Shown piece after piece: positions 37,609 to 40,996 of a DNA stretch of 40,996 nucleotides (its first letter is position 1; every line of letters starts with the position of its first letter). The stretch lies in the IMG/VR virus record IMGVR_UViG_3300025117_000137, positions 1 through 40,996 of that record. One strand, 5' to 3'. The position numbers were made by a program, and so were the translations under genes. This DNA comes from a virus. Below the pieces are notes generated by a model. The model did no database searches. It was not told where the DNA came from and saw only the letters and a list, made by a program, of their open reading frames with translations.

Positions 37609-37937
37609 GCAGATTTGCCGCCGCGCTTGGCCTGTGCGCCATTTTCTCCGGCTGCGCCGGGCTCGACAAGGCTTTCATCGCCGAATCAAGCCGCGCCGCG
37701 TTTTCGGCCGCTGGCGACTATCTGAGCGGCTGCACTGTGCTCACCGTGGCGCCGGCATTCACCGTCGATTGGACCGCTGGCGGCGGCGACGCCGTGGGCT
37801 ACGCCGGCGGCCTGTTCGTCGGCTGCCCCGACGGCCGCCTGGTGGAGTTCACCTGCGGCGATGACCCGGCCCAACCCGAGGCCGGCCTGGTCTGCCAGCT
37901 GCTCCGGGGCTGGCAGGCGGTGGCGGAGAAGCCATGA
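37605..37937 (+). CDS. Small lipoprotein
   Basis: A 110-residue protein with an N-terminal signal (SRFAAALGLCAIFSGCAG) and a lipobox-like FSGC at Cys17. After that it is a small secreted domain with several Cys (CTVLTV, CPDGRL, CGDD, CQLL). It overlaps both neighbours by four bases. Rz1-like spanin partners are lipoproteins in this position, but it is longer than typical Rz1, so the spanin call is open. Confidence 0.55.
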   Translation: MSRFAAALGLCAIFSGCAGLDKAFIAESSRAAFSAAGDYLSGCTVLTVAPAFTVDWTAGGGDAVGYAGGLFVGCPDGRLVEFTCGDDPAQPEAGLVCQLLRGWQAVAEKP

Positions 37938-38134
37938 GAGTCGTTATCTGGACATTGACCCTAGTGGTGTGCCTTTTCGGGTTCTGTTTATTGGGATTGG
38001 TTTTGGTTCTGGCCGGTGGCCTGATTGTTGCCGCCGCGATCCCGCTCGCCATTTTGGTGGCGAGCGGCAAATCGGCGCAGCCGGTCATTACCGAAATGGT
38101 CGCCGATTTCACCAATAGGGCGGTAAACCATTGA
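37934..38134 (+). CDS. Small membrane protein
   Basis: A 66-residue protein from ATG 37934, very hydrophobic over residues 4-44 (two possible spans, VVIWTLTLVVCLFGFCLLGLVLVLAGGLIV), with a polar C-terminus. It sits between the lipoprotein and the methylase gene. Possible holin or antiholin; not resolved. Confidence 0.5.
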   Translation: MRVVIWTLTLVVCLFGFCLLGLVLVLAGGLIVAAAIPLAILVASGKSAQPVITEMVADFTNRAVNH

Positions 38135-39045
38135 TTGCCATGGACCTATCCCATATTGCCCAGCCGTGCCGCCACATGGCCCCGTTCGGGTGGTACGGCG
38201 GAAAGGGTAATTTAGTGCGCGCGCTGCTGCCCCTCCTGCCTACCGATGAGCAGGTCTACGTCGAGCCCTACGCTGGCGCGGCCTCCCTGCTGTTTCATCG
38301 CCGGCCCGGGCCGAACGAGGTCATCAACGATCTCCACTCCGAAATTGTCAATCTATTCCGTTGCTTGCAAGACCCGCCGGCGTTTGAGGCGCTGCAACAC
38401 CGGCTCACCTGGACCCTCTACAGCCGGGAGGAGTTCGTGCTGGCGCTGGCGGTCGGCCCCGACGCCGACCCGGTGGACCGCGCCTGGGCGTTTTTTGTCC
38501 GGCAAAACCAGGGATTTGCCGGGAAGGCTACCTGCGAGGGCAACTGGGGCCGGCAGTTCTGTTCCGCCCGCGGCATGGCCGGGACCACCAACCAATGGCG
38601 CGGCCGGCTCAAGTTGCTCCTCTGGTGGCATGATCGCCTCTCCCGCGTACAGGTGGATCATCAGGACGCCCTCGCCTGCATTCGCTACTGGGATGCCCCG
38701 GGAACGCTGTTCTATCTCGATCCGCCCTACACAGCCGGCTCGCGCGCCGCCGGAAACACCGCCGTCTACACCCACGAGGCCGATGACGCCCACCACGCAG
38801 CCCTAGTGGAGCTACTGCTCACACTCCAGGGCCGCGCGGCCCTCTCCGGCTACGACACGCCCGTCTACGCCCCGCTCGCCGCCGCTGGCTGGACCTGCAA
38901 GAAATTCCAAACCGTCTGCCATGCCGCCGGCCGAACGCGCGGCTCCGGGCTCCAGGGGTCCGGGGCCGCCCTCGCCGCAGTCCCCCGCACCGAGTGCCTC
39001 TGGCTCTCCCCCGGCTGCGCCCCACAACAGGAGCTAAAACTATGA
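38131..39045 (+). CDS. Dam-type DNA adenine N6-methyltransferase
   Basis: A 304-residue D12-class methyltransferase. The SAM-binding motif FGWYGGKGN is at residues 19-27, EPYAGAASLLF at 45-55, and the catalytic DPPY at 197-200. The target is unknown; GATC is typical for the class. Start TTG 38131 overlaps the previous stop (TTGA), with GGGCGG upstream; ATG 38140 is an alternative with poorer spacing. It could guard phage DNA against restriction or mark replication. It is unusual between lysis genes, which suggests recent insertion. Confidence 0.88.
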   Translation: MIAMDLSHIAQPCRHMAPFGWYGGKGNLVRALLPLLPTDEQVYVEPYAGAASLLFHRRPGPNEVINDLHSEIVNLFRCLQDPPAFEALQHRLTWTLYSREEFVLALAVGPDADPVDRAWAFFVRQNQGFAGKATCEGNWGRQFCSARGMAGTTNQWRGRLKLLLWWHDRLSRVQVDHQDALACIRYWDAPGTLFYLDPPYTAGSRAAGNTAVYTHEADDAHHAALVELLLTLQGRAALSGYDTPVYAPLAAAGWTCKKFQTVCHAAGRTRGSGLQGSGAALAAVPRTECLWLSPGCAPQQELKL

Positions 39046-39455
39046 AAAAAAGAGTGCTACTTTGGCCAGGCATGGTCTCCCCGCACTTCTCCCTCTCCGA
39101 GGCTCAATGCAAGTGCGGTTGCGCCAAATGGAATATCGTCGCAACCCTCTGGGATGGACTGGAGCGGCTCCGCGCCCTCTGCGGCGATCAGCCCATCATG
39201 GTGCATAGCGCCTACCGCTGCCCCGAGCACAACGCGGCCATTGGCGGCGCGCCGCAGTCGCAGCACCTGGCCGGCCGCGCGGCGGACATATCCGTCGCCG
39301 GTATGTCGCCTGAGCAGCTACAGGTGGCGGCTCTCATGATCCCGGCATTCCGCGCGGGCGGCATCGGGCTCTATGACTGGGGCGTCCACGTGGACGTGCG
39401 TCCCGCCGGCGGCCCCGCCCGCTGGGATTACCGGGGAGGGAAAAATGACCGTTGA
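39042..39455 (+). CDS. M15-type peptidase (endolysin)
   Basis: A 137-residue Peptidase M15A-like enzyme that cuts peptide crosslinks of the cell wall. ATG 39042 follows AGGAGC and overlaps the methylase stop. Zinc ligands are visible: H75 and D82 in QHLAGRAADIS and H116 in YDWGVHVDVR. N-terminal Cys CKCGCAKW and HSAYRCPEHN are typical of the family. There is no signal peptide, so export depends on a holin. Confidence 0.85.
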   Translation: MKKRVLLWPGMVSPHFSLSEAQCKCGCAKWNIVATLWDGLERLRALCGDQPIMVHSAYRCPEHNAAIGGAPQSQHLAGRAADISVAGMSPEQLQVAALMIPAFRAGGIGLYDWGVHVDVRPAGGPARWDYRGGKNDR

Positions 39456-40038
39456 CTTTGCGAAAATTGCAGGACACGAGCACGCCAAAAGAGCGCTGGA
39501 AGTCGCCGCAGTCGGCGGCCTGTCCGTCCTGCTCATCGGCCCGCCCGGGTGCGGGAAAACCATGTTGCTCGACGCATTCATGAATATGATTATCAGGCCA
39601 TTCCCCGCGCTCTATGAAAAGTGGCCCTGCCCATGCGGCTACATGGGCGACGCCAAACATGAATGCCTCTGCTCACCCCAAGAAATCGCGGCGCACTGGC
39701 GGGAGGCCAACCCCGACAGCTACGCCATGCACGTCGAACTGAGCGCGCTTCGGTTCCGCGACATGCAACCGCAAGCCCGCGAAACGACCGCAGAAATCGT
39801 CAAGCGCGTGCAAATCGGCATCGCCAACAAGCGCAAAATCACCACAGCCGCGCTCTCCATGGAGGCCGCCCGCCTCCTCGAAATGGCCGTTGACCGCCTC
39901 GGTATTTCCGCCCGCGCGTACTATGCCGCTCTGGAGATAGCCACCTGCATCGCCGCCCTGGACGGCTCGCCGACCATCCAGGACAGGCACGTTTCCGAGG
40001 CGATTCAATACCGCAACCATCGGGGACCGAGCAAATGA
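39445..40038 (+). CDS. Shortened ComM/Mg-chelatase-like AAA protein
   Basis: A 197-residue protein, ATG 39445 after GGAGGG. It starts as in ComM/YifB: FAKIAGHEHAKRALEVAAVGG, then Walker A GPPGCGKT (32-39). Then it jumps to the family's Cys region PCPCGYMGD ... CLCSPQEIAAHW (61-85) and the C-terminal domain LLEMAVDRLGISARAYYAALEIATCIAALDGSPTI then HVSEAIQYR (to 190). The Walker B and LSGPFLDRxD arginine-finger segments, about 110-150 residues in full-length ComM, are gone, so normal ATPase cycling looks impossible. Host ComM drives branch migration in transformation; here a blocking or binding role is possible. Confidence 0.8.
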   Translation: MTVDFAKIAGHEHAKRALEVAAVGGLSVLLIGPPGCGKTMLLDAFMNMIIRPFPALYEKWPCPCGYMGDAKHECLCSPQEIAAHWREANPDSYAMHVELSALRFRDMQPQARETTAEIVKRVQIGIANKRKITTAALSMEAARLLEMAVDRLGISARAYYAALEIATCIAALDGSPTIQDRHVSEAIQYRNHRGPSK

Positions 40039-40247
40039 GCCGCTGGAAAGTCCTCAATCCTGGCGACCCCAAGACCTGGCCAGAACGCGGTCGGCTCGTG
40101 TATGTTTCCGTCCGCATATTTGATGCTCCGCCTCATGGCGCATTCGCCCGGTTGGTCGCCCCCGATGACGGCGAGCCGCGCTTTATCTGCTCAACTGGCG
40201 GCAGCTTGTCTCTCGAAGAAACCCCATATTGGAGTGAGGTGTGTTGA
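40035..40247 (+). CDS. DUF551-like small protein
   Basis: A 70-residue protein with a WKVLNPGDPKTWPERGRLVYVSVRIFD start and ending SLEETPYWSEVC. The Trp-x-P-E-x-G-x-x-V-x-V pattern and C-terminal P-x-W resemble DUF551-type phage proteins of unknown role. It overlaps both neighbours by four and one bases. No catalytic motif. Confidence 0.5.
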   Translation: MSRWKVLNPGDPKTWPERGRLVYVSVRIFDAPPHGAFARLVAPDDGEPRFICSTGGSLSLEETPYWSEVC

Positions 40248-40501
40248 TGAAAAACCAAAGAGAATTATCCCGCCTCAATCAGAAATTGCGCGACCGGTAT
40301 TACGAACGGGTTGAAATGAAAATGCGTCCAACCCGTAAGCAAAAACGCGCAGCCAGTCGGGAGTTACAGTTTATTGGAGAATATGGGCATATTTTCCAGC
40401 GGAAAATCTTCCTTGATGTTTTCGGAAGAGATATTGGCAAATATCGTCAAATGAGAAAAAGGGAAGAAAAAGAGTTCCTGCGCAGATGGGGTGACAAATG
40501 A
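40247..40501 (+). CDS. Small basic protein, function unknown
   Basis: An 84-residue Lys/Arg-rich protein, start ATG 40247 overlapping the previous TGA, with GAGG a few bases upstream (an earlier GTG at 40241 is possible). Helical, with IGEYGHIFQRKIFLDVFG in the middle. The DNA is clearly more AT-rich than neighbours. It could bind nucleic acid. No family recognised. Confidence 0.55.
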   Translation: MKNQRELSRLNQKLRDRYYERVEMKMRPTRKQKRAASRELQFIGEYGHIFQRKIFLDVFGRDIGKYRQMRKREEKEFLRRWGDK

Positions 40502-40914
40502 CAACCACAACCCCAAACACAATCGACTGGTATCACGGCCCAACCGGCTTAGAGGTGCGAGGCTCCGGCGAACTGCGACCCACGGACGGCATACTCCGCG
40601 CCGCCGCACAGTCCATCGCCCATGATCTGGAGCAACCGCTGGGGTCCATGATCTGGGATGAGGAGGCCGCCCCGTTCGAGGTCGCGGCCGAGGGGAGCCG
40701 CCTGCCCATGATGGTCGGCCAGGACCTGAACGCCGGCTGGGTCCGGTCCTGTCGCCGCGAGGTATCCCGCGTCGCCCGCCTGCCCCGCTGGCGCGACTGG
40801 GTGGAGTCCGCCGACATCGTGGACATCCGCGCCGACGGCGACGCCGTGTCCTTCACCATCGCCGTCGCCGCCGGCGGCGCCGTCATCACCGCCACTTCCC
40901 GGATAGGAGGTTGA
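40498..40914 (+). CDS. Mu gp46-like baseplate wedge protein
   Basis: A 138-residue GP46/gpW-type baseplate protein directly before the gp47-like gene, as in Mu. It has the conserved middle part WDEEAAPFEVAAEG and DLNAGWVRSCRREVSRVARL, and it ends in a beta strand SFTIAVAAGGAVITATS. Overlaps the previous gene by four bases. Its end is seen again at bases 3-53. Confidence 0.75.
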   Translation: MTTTTPNTIDWYHGPTGLEVRGSGELRPTDGILRAAAQSIAHDLEQPLGSMIWDEEAAPFEVAAEGSRLPMMVGQDLNAGWVRSCRREVSRVARLPRWRDWVESADIVDIRADGDAVSFTIAVAAGGAVITATSRIGG

Positions 40915-40996
40915 CCAATGCCTGACTGGCGCACGATCACCGGCGCGAAAACCGCCGCCGAACTGCTCACCGAGGGGCGGGACCTGTTGCGCTCTT
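40871..40996. repeat. Right copy of the 126-bp terminal direct repeat
   Basis: Identical to 10-135. It shows the ends of the sequence overlap, so the genome is circular or circularly permuted. The copy holds the last bases of the gp46-like gene and the first of the gp47-like gene. Confidence 0.9.
40918..40996 (+). CDS. 5' end of the gp47-like baseplate gene, cut by the window end
   Basis: The first 26 codons of the same gene annotated at 57-1256, present again because of the terminal overlap. ATG 40918 follows GGAGG. It is not a second gene. Confidence 0.85.
   Translation, partial: MPDWRTITGAKTAAELLTEGRDLLRS

Noticed and set aside
1-40996. tRNA genes, CRISPR arrays, insertion sequences and a diversity-generating retroelement
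   Set aside because: I looked for T-loop signatures, regularly spaced repeats, transposase motifs and reverse transcriptase motifs and found none. A covariance search (tRNAscan) could still be run.

Overview
The window holds what looks like one complete genome of a tailed phage with a contractile tail (a myovirus). It is about 40.86 kb of unique sequence. The last 126 bases (40871-40996) repeat bases 10-135, so the ends join and one tail gene starts again at the right end. Base composition is high GC (roughly 60 percent by eye), genes are tightly packed with ATGA-type overlaps and strong GGAGG-like ribosome sites, and TGA is used as a stop. The host cannot be named from the sequence; a high-GC bacterium is all I can support, and the lipoprotein in the lysis block mildly favours a Gram-negative one.

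Layout. Two transcription units diverge from an AT-rich, gene-free control region (about 18861-19710) and converge at terminators near 6470-6565. The leftward (minus strand) early unit runs from 18860 to 6564. It holds small unknown proteins, a Cro/CI-type HTH protein, a RecE-like exonuclease, a RecT annealing protein, an ERCC4-type nuclease, zinc-ribbon proteins, an alanine-rich repeat protein, an ASCH-like protein, a DUF5131 (Gp37/Gp68) protein, a RecD2-like helicase and a primase-helicase. The rightward (plus strand) late unit runs from 19711 through the right end and, across the circular junction, on to 6459. In order it holds a primase-C-terminus-like protein, terminase small and large subunits, a portal fused to a MuF-like domain, protease/scaffold, a cement-fibre fusion, major capsid protein, head completion proteins, tail sheath, tube, chaperones with a -1 frameshift, tape measure, baseplate hub, an embedded HTH regulator, spike, a lysis block with Dam methylase and M15 endolysin, a shrunken ComM-like protein, the gp46/gp47 baseplate genes, two fibre-like proteins and an XhlA-like membrane protein.

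The virion genes follow the Mu order (gp29/30, I/Z, T, 36, G, 37, L, M, 41, tape measure, N, P, 45, 46, 47), but there is no Mu transposase. Packaging is by a TerS/TerL pair, and replication-recombination is of the primase-helicase plus RecE/RecT type. I see no integrase. Whether the phage is lytic, or is maintained as a plasmid or repressed prophage, is open; two HTH regulators argue for some control circuit.

The most interesting signals are as follows. A promoter/operator in front of the HTH gene inside the tail operon (36098-36126) is nearly a copy of the leftward early promoter (18912-18940). The control region has a dense cluster of GTGAT/ATCAC words. A 197-residue ComM/Mg-chelatase-like protein keeps its P-loop and C-terminal domain but has lost the Walker B and arginine-finger region. 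Small CxxC proteins are scattered between tail-fibre genes. A capsid-cement domain is fused to a fibre. A zinc-ribbon gene appears to need a -1 shift at a GGGG run.
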